This document shows, piece by piece, positions 54,834-63,876 of a DNA stretch of 64,000 nt. The notes below the pieces were generated by a model that was given only the letters and a program-made list of their open reading frames with translations, was not told where the DNA came from and did not search any database. Position 1 is the stretch's first letter, and every line of letters begins with the position of its first letter. This DNA comes from Bradyrhizobium sp. CCGUVB4N (lineage in GTDB: Bacteria; Pseudomonadota; Alphaproteobacteria; Rhizobiales; Xanthobacteraceae). Where the stretch lies: positions 2,790,001-2,854,000 of the forward strand of contig NZ_JANADP010000001.1 in the NCBI RefSeq assembly GCF_024199945.1, written 5' to 3'. The position numbers and the translations under genes are program-made.

Positions 54834-55087
54834 AATTCGTGGCTGAATTTCTTCGCGCTTTTTCGTTGGCGATTCTGCTGTTCGGCGGATTTACGGGTAT
54901 GGCCATGGGCGCCAGTACGGAAAGCGCAGCAAAACTGGAAGGCTATGCGGTTCTTAACGCAAGTGGCCCGCAAGCTGCGAAGCTGGAAGGCTACGCGGTA
55001 CTAATGGCGACCGGCCCTCAGCTTACAAAGCTGGTGGGCTATGTGGTGCTCCAGCATCGCCGTGGCCAGGTCGGCATCGTGCAGTGA
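54830..55087 (+). CDS. Small secreted protein with KLxGYxVL repeats
   Basis: 85 residues from TTG at 54830, overlapping the previous stop (TTGA). Signal peptide (FLRAFSLAILLFGGFTGMAMG), then three tandem 17-residue units: AAKLEGYAVLNASGPQ, AAKLEGYAVLMATGPQ and TKLVGYVVLQHRRGQ. Regular strand-turn units could stack as a short solenoid or add to a fibre. Not recognised as a named family; last gene of the locus. Confidence 0.65.
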   Translation: MKFVAEFLRAFSLAILLFGGFTGMAMGASTESAAKLEGYAVLNASGPQAAKLEGYAVLMATGPQLTKLVGYVVLQHRRGQVGIVQ

Positions 55088-55117
55088 TTGCGTTCGTGTT
55101 TGTCGAACTTCACCAGG

Positions 55118-55465
55118 ATGACCCGCATTGACCTGCAGCCTCTTCTCGTCGGCCAATTGCGCAAGCTGGTCCAAAATAGCTATCGCGACCCGGAACATGT
55201 CAACTCGATGCAGATCCAGCCATCACAAAAGCACAAGGCGCGTGTCGGGTTTTACCTTTTTCCCGAGCAGCTCCGACCTCAACTCAAGCAATCACTGGAG
55301 CGACTTGCCAACCGGGCTCTCGACGCAAGTGAAGGCCGACCCGCTGTGCTCTTCGCGCGAAGTACGGAAAGGTGGGACCTGCCTTACGAGGGGGTTCTTG
55401 TTGCCAACAGGAGCAAACCCTTGCTGTCGAAGCAGACGCCCAACGATCCAGAAGAGGTGACTTAA
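55118..55465 (+). CDS. Hypothetical protein convergent with CpXC gene
   Basis: 115 residues from ATG at 55118. Codon choice is coding-like; the sequence begins TRIDLQPLLVGQLRKLVQNS and includes VGFYLFPEQLRPQLKQSLER and RPAVLFARSTERWDLPYEGV. No family recognised. Its stop overlaps the end of the convergent CpXC gene by 4 bases, so it may belong functionally to that conflict-type module. Only moderate confidence that it is a real gene. Confidence 0.45.
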   Translation: MTRIDLQPLLVGQLRKLVQNSYRDPEHVNSMQIQPSQKHKARVGFYLFPEQLRPQLKQSLERLANRALDASEGRPAVLFARSTERWDLPYEGVLVANRSKPLLSKQTPNDPEEVT

Positions 55466-56643
55466 TTGCCTCGACTGATCTCGCGGACGCGATCGAGAAG
55501 CGCAGAAAATCCCCAGTCCGAAGGCAGGCCCTGTTGGAGAATCTTGAGCTGCTTATTGAAATCTCCGGACCAATGGATGCTTGGACGCCCAATTCTCACG
55601 GTGACATGTTCCGTCACCAGCCGCTCGCGCAGTCTTGCAGACTCGTCCTCAATCAACTTCGCATCGTCATGCCGGCCCAAACTCTTGAGGCAGCCCGATA
55701 GCATTTCAAGCCTGTTGACGCCGCCTTGATTCAGCAAAAATGCTTTGGCGAAACCTCCTGCCGCTGCCTTCCAGTCTTCCCGCTGCGCCGCGGACTTTCC
55801 ATCGAAGTAGGCCTGCATATCCGCTAGATCGTAGTGTTCTACATACAAATTGACTGGCTCACTAACAGTAGAAACGAACTGATCCTTGTCGCGGACGACA
55901 GTCACGGCACCGACAAAATTCTCGACATAGAGCGCCACTGGCATACCCAGAACGATGCCGAACTCCGTCTTGCCTCCTTTGAATGCGGGCGGCAGTTCTT
56001 CGATATATTCAAGCGATCTTTCAGCCCATGGCTCCGCGCCCGCGTCATCATCACGCGGCCAGTAAGCGATGAATTCCTCGCGCCCAGGATTACAATAAAA
56101 GAAGGGCATGGCTTCGAAAGGCTCGTCACACATGGTGCATCTCGGTCCCTCGCAGAGTGCGCCGGTCCTGGCGAGCTCTTCCAGCTCCGGCCGCAGAGTG
56201 GTGTTGACGAAATGCCAGAACCTGTGCGGGCCGACATAGCCGCAGGAATTGCAGGTCAGATTCTTGACGTTAAATTTGCAGTGGCTTGGCTCTGGAGGTT
56301 CTTCCATGCGATCGGCCACCACGGCAAGGAACATCCGAAAAAGGCTTGCCAGATCACGAAGGCCTGGCTGCTGAAGCTGCTCGGCAGCCTTCGCGATAAC
56401 GTCGCGCTCCTGATCGACCGCTGCGGTGCCTTCAAGGAACGGGCGGACATCAGCTTTAGTTATGAGCTGACAAGCCTTCTTCACAGAATCAAGATGACCC
56501 GCGGGATGCGTGTCGCGTTCGAGCTTGGCGAGCGGACCCCGACAGACCCAGAAGGCGGATACCACCTCGTTCGTGTCATAGGATGAAGTGATCGCGGTTT
56601 CAAACAGCGCGCGCACCCTGTCACGGGCTTCCTTTGCGTCCAC
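55462..56643 (-). CDS. CpXC-domain protein with TPR-like C-terminus
   Basis: 393 residues from GTG at 56643. The middle has a CpXC zinc domain: CNSCGYVGPHRFWHFVNTTL, LCEGPRCTMCDEPF and FFYCNPGREEFIAYWP (about 130-205). The last third is helical and TPR-like (KAAAGGFAKAFLLNQGGVNR, LSGCLKSLGRHDDAKLIEDE). CpXC proteins are found in bacterial conflict systems with unknown role. It starts one base after the preceding gene's stop, so the two are translationally coupled and probably act together. Confidence 0.78.
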   Translation of the reverse strand: MDAKEARDRVRALFETAITSSYDTNEVVSAFWVCRGPLAKLERDTHPAGHLDSVKKACQLITKADVRPFLEGTAAVDQERDVIAKAAEQLQQPGLRDLASLFRMFLAVVADRMEEPPEPSHCKFNVKNLTCNSCGYVGPHRFWHFVNTTLRPELEELARTGALCEGPRCTMCDEPFEAMPFFYCNPGREEFIAYWPRDDDAGAEPWAERSLEYIEELPPAFKGGKTEFGIVLGMPVALYVENFVGAVTVVRDKDQFVSTVSEPVNLYVEHYDLADMQAYFDGKSAAQREDWKAAAGGFAKAFLLNQGGVNRLEMLSGCLKSLGRHDDAKLIEDESARLRERLVTEHVTVRIGRPSIHWSGDFNKQLKILQQGLPSDWGFSALLDRVREISRGN

Positions 56644-56644
56644 A

Positions 56645-57550
56645 TCACACTCCAGCGAAGGTCAGGCAGAGTTCAGGCGTCTTGATGACAGTACGCTGAT
56701 TGCTTCGGAGATTTGTTTCGTTCGCGACGAGCCTGACAAAGTAATCGTAACCGGGATCGCCGCTCACCGTCACCGAGAAGAGGTCGCTTCCTCCACGGGC
56801 GGTAAGACGAAATTCCCGGTGACCGCTGCCCATCGGGATAAGCTGGGAAGTCGGGCTGCTTGCGGTCAGGTGCGCAACGAAACTGTAGCGCGTCCCCGGG
56901 TGCCCCGGCGTAACGATGCGGTGCAGATCGATTTTGCGTGCCTCTTGCACTTCGATGCGCAAACGATTGATCAGGACTTCATCCTGGGTCGGATTGTGCG
57001 CGTGAAAGTCGATTTCATACGACTCCTTATAATTAGGCGGCTCGATGACCTCATTGATAAACAGGAGGGCGTTGGGTTGGTCCGAGGTGTTTCGGTAATC
57101 TTCAAGCTGCCGCCATTCGGCAGCTCTTACAAAGACGCCAAGACACATCTGTTTGTCGGTTTGGCAGACATCATTGAGACGCGCCGCCAAGTCCCGAAGG
57201 TGTGGCAGAACATCTGAATCCGATAGCCGAAAGAAGGGCTGCATATCGGCGCCTTTGTCGGCAGCGTTCCACCATTCCGTGACGGCATCGAGCCACTCGT
57301 CTCGCGTGGGTAACCGGCCATCCGTCATACGCTGGGATATCAGTTTGCGCGCGGGACCGGCACTGATGTCGCGCAGGCGCAGAACTGCGTCTGGCTCGAT
57401 GTCGAAGTCCGGGGGCAGCGATTCGACCCAGCTCTTGATCGTTGATTTCAGCCGGGATGAGAGCTCGCTTGGCGTCAACGACTTCAGGACGCCCTCGAGT
57501 CCTTTCTTCGCACCCCATTCCAAAACCGTTTCGAGGAGACCGAATGTCAT
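56645..57550 (-). CDS. Unknown partner protein of the conflict module
   Basis: 301 residues from ATG at 57550. Frames upstream would read through the dispersed repeat and are rejected. The N-terminal helix-rich part LLETVLEWGAKKGLEGVLKS and the segment EWLDAVTEWWNAADKGADMQ suggest an adaptor domain; the C-terminal half is beta-rich (NEVIEPPNYKESYEIDFHAH, GTRYSFVAHLTASSPTSQLI). No catalytic motif. It is followed one base later by the CpXC gene and lies 450 bases downstream of the caspase-STAND gene on the same strand. Confidence 0.65.
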   Translation of the reverse strand: MTFGLLETVLEWGAKKGLEGVLKSLTPSELSSRLKSTIKSWVESLPPDFDIEPDAVLRLRDISAGPARKLISQRMTDGRLPTRDEWLDAVTEWWNAADKGADMQPFFRLSDSDVLPHLRDLAARLNDVCQTDKQMCLGVFVRAAEWRQLEDYRNTSDQPNALLFINEVIEPPNYKESYEIDFHAHNPTQDEVLINRLRIEVQEARKIDLHRIVTPGHPGTRYSFVAHLTASSPTSQLIPMGSGHREFRLTARGGSDLFSVTVSGDPGYDYFVRLVANETNLRSNQRTVIKTPELCLTFAGV

Positions 57551-58000
57551 CGCGCCAACCGGAAAACGTTTGTCCGCGAAAGTGTAACAAGGCAGCCTGA
57601 CAGTCGCCAGTTGAATCTTCCCGTTTTGCCGACCGCGTCCGCTTTGCGGACCGGGCTCTATGAGCCAGCTCACCGAGCCAACTGTCTCGGCCCTGCGGGT
57701 AACGATCCCTCGCGCAAGGCATAAGGTGCTCCTCGCCGGGGCCACTCGGAAAAGGGGCTCGCCTGCGGCGACCGCTATCACTGCCCCGTTCCCGGGTGCC
57801 GCAAGGGACCGGTCTCGTCGCTACACTCGTCCCGCGTGCCGTCCCCGCTTTCGCGAGGACGTCGCTATGCTCACGCGGCCCGGGTGCCATTTCAGCGGGG
57901 CGATGCGCTGCGCACTTGAGATCATCATGCCTTTGAACGTTCTGACCCTGCACATCCGAGGTGGACTCTTCGCCGACGGCGCCGAACCCGCCATATTGCA
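57551..58000. other. Non-coding stretch with repeat C
   Basis: 450 bases between the caspase-STAND gene and its downstream partner. It contains dispersed element C and must supply the promoter of the 57550 gene. Open frames present here are Arg/Pro-rich and lack ribosome sites. Confidence 0.55.
57631..57720 (-). repeat. Dispersed structured element, copy C
   Basis: Minus strand: GCGCGAGGGATCGTTACCCG then CAGGGCCGAGAC, then GGCTC...GAGCC, ending in GTCCGC-AAA-GCGGAC. Best-preserved copy, aligned over about 90 bases with copy A. Stem CCC/GGG, loop GCA. Confidence 0.72.
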
Positions 58001-61000
58001 TCAAACGGCGGTTGAAGCGGCGGCAGGCCGCGTCGAGAATGGATCAGCTTGAAAAAGATCCACAGTGTAGATCTTACTCCGTGCCAGAACGGCTATCGAG
58101 TCCGTTCCCCGCACGACCCAAACTCGGTCAATTCCGTTGTCGAGAGTCAGTCCCGCGATGCGCTTGCCGGAGCCCAGAGCCCATACCGCAAGGATGCCGC
58201 CCTTCGAACCGGTCACCATCACGTCCTCGCCTCGCAGCCGTCCTAAAGCAACAGCAGTCACCACTTTTGCGTCTGTGGCCGGATTCGGCAGCTCTCGGCC
58301 GTCGGCTAGCGAGAATATTTTGATGCGACCGTCGCTCACTACGGCTACGACGTCGCCGGATCCAGGATAGAAACCGATGGCTAGTGATTCAACTGGCCCC
58401 GCGCCTCCCTTTTTCCGGATCAGCGAAATAGTCCGCTTGAGTTTCATGGCCGCTGAGCCACCGAGCGGGCCGGGCCTCGGCCGCGTCGAGTTTACCTTCC
58501 ATATCCAGACCGCGCCTTCCAACGATCCAATGGCGACGATGCCGGTGTCATCCAACTGACCCCAGGCTAGTGCTGTACGCGGCCAATCTTTTGGCTTAGC
58601 AGTCCGAACATCAAGTGTTTCGGTCAACGCTTCCGGGCGGGGAGGTTGCCACAAGGCCTTTCCATCGCTGGAGAGGAACGCTGTGCGGCTATCGTGGCGT
58701 CCTGTGAGCGCAAAAGCGATCGTGGATTGATCGAGATCGAGCGGATCACCATGATCGCCGGGATCCAAATTCCAGACACGAAGCGGCCGGTCGGTCAGCG
58801 CCAGAACAGCGCCTGTTGGGGATACGAAGACAGACCTTATTTCCGGACCGTGCCACCGCCCAACGTCATCGAACTCCCGCATCGGGTGAACGTCTTCGAC
58901 CTGACACAGCTGGACGAGCGTGGTTTGATCATAATCAGGCGCAACCGCAACGACCGTCTGCTTGAACAATGAGTCCACATCCGCAACAGCGAGTCCTCTA
59001 ATGTCCGTGTCGATAAAGAGCCCAGGGATGCGATATAGCTCGCGCGGCTCTTTCGGGGACCACACAACGACTGACTTGCGATCAACTGACCCGGCGAGAA
59101 TGAGTCCCTCCCGCGCATTGTATCCCGCGGCAACGACGCCAAGCTCGCCGTCGAGGGGCATCGGTGTAGGCCAGATAGACCGTCCGGTTGCCACATCGGC
59201 GCACCAGGCAATGGTCACACTATCAACGGTAGCCGCTACACATGCGACGACGCGGCCTTCATGTTCAAAGACGGCCCGGACTGGGTGCAATAGTGGCGGA
59301 AGCTGAATCGAAGCGAGGGTACGATAGTCCCACGCCTCGACAGCGCCATGACCTGACGCAACGATCGCGGGGCGCCCACCAAGGAGACCTACCGCGACCG
59401 AGTCAACATAAGCTGAAAGCCTTAGGTCTGGCCCCGTTTGCTCACCAGAACTGGCGTCTCGAATGACTGCGACTTGACCGTCATACCAGGAAGCCACCAC
59501 CAGCACCTGACGCCCATCGACCTCACCGAATGCAAGCGCGTTGATGCGACGATCGTCGTTGGCGATGATGCGAACATCGTCGGCTCCCTTGAGTGGATTC
59601 CACAGATAAATCTGGGTCTCGACACCGATTGCGAGCAGTAGTACGTGGTCTTCCAGCTGCCCAAAGGCGAGAGCGCGAACCTTGCCGACAAGACCATACG
59701 TCGTTTCGAGGTCCGCGATATAGTCGAGATAACCCCGCGTCATGAGCAAAGTCGGGGTTGGGCTTTCGGCGGCCAGTGCCGTCCCGAGTTCGGCAAGCCG
59801 CGGTTGTTTGTCGTCTCGAAGACGAGCCTGCATTTGACCGGCGAGCTCACTTGAGTCCCAGCTCAGCGCAACGCGGCTTCGCCGCAACGCTTTCTGTACT
59901 GCGGTGGCGACCGCTGAAATGGGCAGGTCATCACCCGCGATCGCGTTGATGGTACGATCAACCCCAAGTAAATTGATGGCGCGCCTTAGCCAGCCCGGAT
60001 CTGTTGTCAGCCGGTCGAGGCCATCCGCGTTCATACCGTGCTCGAGATGCGCGGGGAGATATCGAACGCAATAATAATTGGCCACCGCCCAACCACCGCT
60101 GCCTTCGACAAGCTTCAACAGCGCGGCGGCGATGTCGCTTTCGATCGAAACGCTGTCGGCGTAAATCTGTCGGTAGTGTTCGACAAAGGTTTGATGGGCG
60201 AGCCGGTAGGTACTCTGACCAGCCTCCGCATCGAGCGTAATGTAGGGAGCCGCAATTTCGATCGCGCGCCGCACGGCATTATCTGGAAGAGGAACATCCT
60301 TGGTGAGAGCCCGCGCAACGGCAACCCATGTGCCGCCGGTCTCGGGAAACCCGCGCCCACGCCCGAAAGCAAGCGCCCGCAACATGGCGGCAGCATTCGG
60401 TTCGGATGCTTCGATCCGCCGGACTGCGGTTTCGAAGATACCGGCATGTCCGCCATCGAGCATCCCCATCAGTTCGGGATCATCGAGGGGGAGGGCTGTG
60501 CGTGCAAGAAGTTCAGACGTCGCAAGCCTGGCAAACAGAAAGGGCTGATCGCGAGCGGCAATCTTGCTTGCCAGCGTATCGACCGTTTGCGCTTGATTGA
60601 CATATGGCGATCGCTTAGCGCCGAGCCGGTGCAGAACATACCGTCGTGTCGCGTCCGAATCGCTATCGATGGCGATGATCTCGTCTGGTCCCGCCTCAAG
60701 TGCCTCGATCAGCCCATTGGCGTCCGGATTAAATGGTTTGTCGAGCCCTTCTTCAAGCGATTTGCGCGTGCCAACGAGCACCCTCGTAAAGCCGCTGCGC
60801 GCAAGCGCGGCCAACAAACGGGCTATCGGCTCAGGTTCCTGTGCTTCGTCCAGCGCATCCGCGAGCAATGTGATGCGGCGATGCTGTCCTTCCAGATGGC
60901 GAACTAAATCATTGAGTGATCCGGACCATAACTCCCGCGGTATGAAAGGCTGATCAATACTTACCGCCGTGTCCTGAGCGTCCCGTGGTTGGCCGACTTG

Positions 61001-62077
61001 CCTGTAGATGCTGTCCAATACGTCTGCCACGGTCTTACCCGTAAGATGTATGGATGCATCAAAAACGTTCGATGGTGGACGTGGTCCATTCCGAAGTTCC
61101 GGAGCCAGGTTGGTCGCCGCGTAGGCCTCGACCAGACGGTCGTTCGCCAGAACGCTGATATGGCCCAGCAACGCCGATTTACCGGAGCCGGGAGCACCAG
61201 TGACGACGCGCATGCCGGAGGGCGCGTCGCGAAGCCACGAGCAAAGGATATTGGTCTCTGCGCTACGCCCCTCGAAGTACCAATCAAAGTCTGCAGTCTC
61301 CGTGCCCTGCGCCTTGTTCAAAAAATGGACGCGCAATTCACTGGGCAGTTCTGCGATGACGCGCTTCAGCTCGCCGTAGTCATCCAGATTGATCACTAGC
61401 GGCGCGGAGAGCCGTTGAGGATTATTCAGAACGGCCTCCTGAGGCAGGAAGCCATGGGGTTGAAGATCGCCGAGTTCGGCCAACATCTTCCGGAAAACTT
61501 CAGTCAGTGGAATCACAGCATTGTTTTCGTTGAATTCGGTCAACGTCCGAGCGAAGGCGTCAACGAACCGACCGCTGTTGCTCGCGCCGCTCGACGAGGT
61601 CGGCCACATCCCCAATCGATGCGGATATCGATAAGCTCGCTGGCTGAGTTGGGCTTGCAAATTGATGAGACCGATATTGGCCCCGCAGCAATCGAGAATA
61701 AACAATGTCCAGCAACGCGGATCGGTTTGCCGGATATTCCAGTCCTCTGCAAAGACGTTCCAGAGGGTCCCTGTCAAAATGTCGTCTAACCGACCCTCGG
61801 GCGGCAGCATGAACTGATGGTCCATCCCGTCGTCTGTACCGTGACCAACGAGATAAATGATCGTCGATCGTGGTGGATCGTCCTGCCGGCGCGACCATCG
61901 TTTGAGGGCCGTCAGGATCTCAGCGCTCGAGGTTGCGACCACCCGGTCCACAAGTTTACCCCCGCGCTCACCTACAATGAGTTTTGCCAACCGATCCGCG
62001 TTCGCGCTGGACTGCAATGCGCCGGGCGGCTCAGGATAGTCGTCCACTGCGATCAGCAAGACGCCAAATTCTTCCAT
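58001..62077 (-). CDS. Caspase-like protease-STAND NTPase-WD40 protein
   Basis: 1358 residues. The caspase-like domain (1-220) has IIYLVGHGTDDG (His79) and LFILDCCGAN (Cys131). The NTPase has GAPGSGKSALL at 294-304 (Walker A) and LLADALDEAQ at 404-413 (Walker B), with helical winged domains to about 740. About 780-1350 are WD40-like blades (VRALAFGQLEDHVLLLAIGV, DGRIKIFSLADGRELPNP). Such proteins act as triggered effectors in bacterial conflict systems: the propeller senses, the NTPase oligomerises and the protease acts. Start at 62077 is preferred over a GTG 13 codons upstream; no strong ribosome site is seen for either. Confidence 0.9.
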   Translation of the reverse strand: MEEFGVLLIAVDDYPEPPGALQSSANADRLAKLIVGERGGKLVDRVVATSSAEILTALKRWSRRQDDPPRSTIIYLVGHGTDDGMDHQFMLPPEGRLDDILTGTLWNVFAEDWNIRQTDPRCWTLFILDCCGANIGLINLQAQLSQRAYRYPHRLGMWPTSSSGASNSGRFVDAFARTLTEFNENNAVIPLTEVFRKMLAELGDLQPHGFLPQEAVLNNPQRLSAPLVINLDDYGELKRVIAELPSELRVHFLNKAQGTETADFDWYFEGRSAETNILCSWLRDAPSGMRVVTGAPGSGKSALLGHISVLANDRLVEAYAATNLAPELRNGPRPPSNVFDASIHLTGKTVADVLDSIYRQVGQPRDAQDTAVSIDQPFIPRELWSGSLNDLVRHLEGQHRRITLLADALDEAQEPEPIARLLAALARSGFTRVLVGTRKSLEEGLDKPFNPDANGLIEALEAGPDEIIAIDSDSDATRRYVLHRLGAKRSPYVNQAQTVDTLASKIAARDQPFLFARLATSELLARTALPLDDPELMGMLDGGHAGIFETAVRRIEASEPNAAAMLRALAFGRGRGFPETGGTWVAVARALTKDVPLPDNAVRRAIEIAAPYITLDAEAGQSTYRLAHQTFVEHYRQIYADSVSIESDIAAALLKLVEGSGGWAVANYYCVRYLPAHLEHGMNADGLDRLTTDPGWLRRAINLLGVDRTINAIAGDDLPISAVATAVQKALRRSRVALSWDSSELAGQMQARLRDDKQPRLAELGTALAAESPTPTLLMTRGYLDYIADLETTYGLVGKVRALAFGQLEDHVLLLAIGVETQIYLWNPLKGADDVRIIANDDRRINALAFGEVDGRQVLVVASWYDGQVAVIRDASSGEQTGPDLRLSAYVDSVAVGLLGGRPAIVASGHGAVEAWDYRTLASIQLPPLLHPVRAVFEHEGRVVACVAATVDSVTIAWCADVATGRSIWPTPMPLDGELGVVAAGYNAREGLILAGSVDRKSVVVWSPKEPRELYRIPGLFIDTDIRGLAVADVDSLFKQTVVAVAPDYDQTTLVQLCQVEDVHPMREFDDVGRWHGPEIRSVFVSPTGAVLALTDRPLRVWNLDPGDHGDPLDLDQSTIAFALTGRHDSRTAFLSSDGKALWQPPRPEALTETLDVRTAKPKDWPRTALAWGQLDDTGIVAIGSLEGAVWIWKVNSTRPRPGPLGGSAAMKLKRTISLIRKKGGAGPVESLAIGFYPGSGDVVAVVSDGRIKIFSLADGRELPNPATDAKVVTAVALGRLRGEDVMVTGSKGGILAVWALGSGKRIAGLTLDNGIDRVWVVRGTDSIAVLARSKIYTVDLFQADPFSTRPAAASTAV

Positions 62078-62145
62078 GGCCCAAATACTCTCAGGTTGTG
62101 CTATAAGAACATACACTATTTTGAAAAAATGTATTGGAGGCAGGT

Positions 62146-63489
62146 ATGGGACAGCCAGGTCCAGTTACGTCTGACGCAATCATTTATTTGCCCGGCATCA
62201 TGGGCAGTGAACTCGTCGATGCGCAAGATCGCGTTGTCTGGGGACTTAAACCCAGTCTCATTTTTCGGCAGACAGTGTTTGGCGACGTGTTGGACCGACT
62301 GGCGCTTCGCGCCAATGATGGCATTCGGGCAAGCCAGCCGATCCAGTTTCCCGCAGCGATCCCCTTGCTCTCCTCGATGGAGCCCTACCGCGCGCTGGAA
62401 ACCCGTCTGAAGAGCGTTGTCGTGGCTCCCGAGGCCGTCAGGCCCTTTGCCTATGACTGGCGCAAGTCTGTAGCCGACGCCGCCGAGATGTTAGCACCCG
62501 TTGCCCGTGCGCATCTCAACCATTGGCAAGCCCGATGGAAGGTCCTGCCTGACGAGCTCAAGAAGGGCCTTCCCGATCCCGGCCTCACACTCGTGGGCCA
62601 CTCGATGGGAGGGCTCGTAGCAAGCTATTTCGCTGCCTTCGGCGAGGGGGGCGAGAAAGTCCGTAACGTCATCACATTGGGCACGCCATTCGGCGGCTCA
62701 TTGAACGCGGTCGGCGTCCTGGCCACCGGCAAGGCCTTCCCGTTTGGCGCGTTCGCGAATTCCTTGCGGACTGCTGCACAAACTCTGCCCGGCCTCTACG
62801 AGCTGCTCGCCCGCTGGCATTGCGTGATCGATGGCAAAGATCGGCGCGCCCTCACACCTGCCGATGTCGAAGGTCTTGGCGCCAGCCGCGAACTGGCAAC
62901 GACTGCGGCATCCACCATGGCGAAACTGGCCTCGGCCTTTGACAAGCCGACGGAGCGCACTCCGACCGTCCGGGCCCTCGTCGGCGTTACCCAGCCGACA
63001 TTGCAGTCCGTCCGCATCAAGGACGGAGTGCCGGAATTTTTTGAGTCCGTGGACGACACCGACCATCGCGGGGACGGCACCGTTTTTCGGTCGGCCGCGG
63101 CGCCGCCTGGCGTGGATCCAGCCTATTTGCCACAGACTCACGGCGCCTTGTCCAAGACCAACGAGGCGATCGAATATGTCGCGGCCAAGCTCACAGAGCG
63201 CCCTTTCGAAGCGTTTCTGGCCGATACGGCTGTTGGAATCCGCGTGCCCGAAGTTGTTGGCGTGGATCAGCCCTTCTTAGTCGAGTTGCTGGACGGCAGG
63301 CCAGGGCTGCTTTGCGCCATAACCGATATTGAACAGAACCAACCGCAAAAGCTGGTGCCCTCGAAATTGCGTGGCGGGTTGGTGGGGGCTGAGTTCACCG
63401 CACCAAGGCCGGGGCTTTATCGGATTTCCATCTCTGGCGGCGGCTACAGTCCGGTCGAAGCTCTCGTATGTGCAATGGATCAAGGCTAA
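62146..63489 (+). CDS. LCAT-like alpha/beta hydrolase (lipase/acyltransferase)
   Basis: 447 residues from ATG at 62146 after GGAGGCAGGT. IIYLPGIMGSEL at the N-terminus and FAYDWRKSVADAAEML (about 101-116) match the lecithin:cholesterol acyltransferase family. The nucleophile elbow is GHSMGG (Ser153), with VITLGTPFGGS following, and the catalytic His is probably in DDTDHRGDGTVF. The C-terminal 120 residues form an extra beta domain (GVDQPFLVELLDGRPGLLCA). Divergent from the caspase-STAND gene with only 68 bases between, so probably co-regulated; phospholipase activity is a plausible output. Confidence 0.85.
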   Translation: MGQPGPVTSDAIIYLPGIMGSELVDAQDRVVWGLKPSLIFRQTVFGDVLDRLALRANDGIRASQPIQFPAAIPLLSSMEPYRALETRLKSVVVAPEAVRPFAYDWRKSVADAAEMLAPVARAHLNHWQARWKVLPDELKKGLPDPGLTLVGHSMGGLVASYFAAFGEGGEKVRNVITLGTPFGGSLNAVGVLATGKAFPFGAFANSLRTAAQTLPGLYELLARWHCVIDGKDRRALTPADVEGLGASRELATTAASTMAKLASAFDKPTERTPTVRALVGVTQPTLQSVRIKDGVPEFFESVDDTDHRGDGTVFRSAAAPPGVDPAYLPQTHGALSKTNEAIEYVAAKLTERPFEAFLADTAVGIRVPEVVGVDQPFLVELLDGRPGLLCAITDIEQNQPQKLVPSKLRGGLVGAEFTAPRPGLYRISISGGGYSPVEALVCAMDQG

Positions 63490-63876
63490 TCGGCTGCGGT
63501 GCATCCATGATCATGATGGTGGCCGGCCAAACCGGTTTGGAACGGCCGCCGCCAGAGGAGGTTGAGTCCAAAACTCGAGAGTTACGTAGGATTGCGAGCC
63601 ACGAGCGCCCGAAAACCCAACCGGGCGACCAGTTGCATTTCGCTGTAGCGGGCCACCCTTCTGCAATGCAATAATCTTGTGAATTCTTGCCTCAATATTT
63701 CGGATAAGTGGCGTGCGTCACATACTACCTATTGTAGTAGTGTTAGGTTTCAGTAACGTCGATTTAATGATTCTTCCGCTAAAGGAGACGTTAACCAATC
63801 GAATCGGCAGCTCTTGATATGCGATAATTGCATAGCTACTATGCAACTACGTACTTTTTATAGGCTGGAGAGGGTG
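63490..63876. other. Non-coding stretch with inverted repeat before last gene
   Basis: 387 A+T-richer bases with no convincing gene. A perfect TTGCATAG/CTATGCAA repeat with a 3-base spacer lies at 63828-63846, 30 bases before the next start. This is a likely operator. ACTAC/GTAGT repeats occur near 63724-63740. Confidence 0.5.

Noticed and set aside
56645..57781. Longer start at 57781 for the 301-residue partner protein
   Set aside because: The extra 77 codons run through dispersed element C and have no family character; ATG 57550 begins the plausible protein.
63507..63674. 55-residue plus-strand frame after the lipase gene
   Set aside because: No convincing ribosome site and sequence not protein-like enough; could not be separated from chance.
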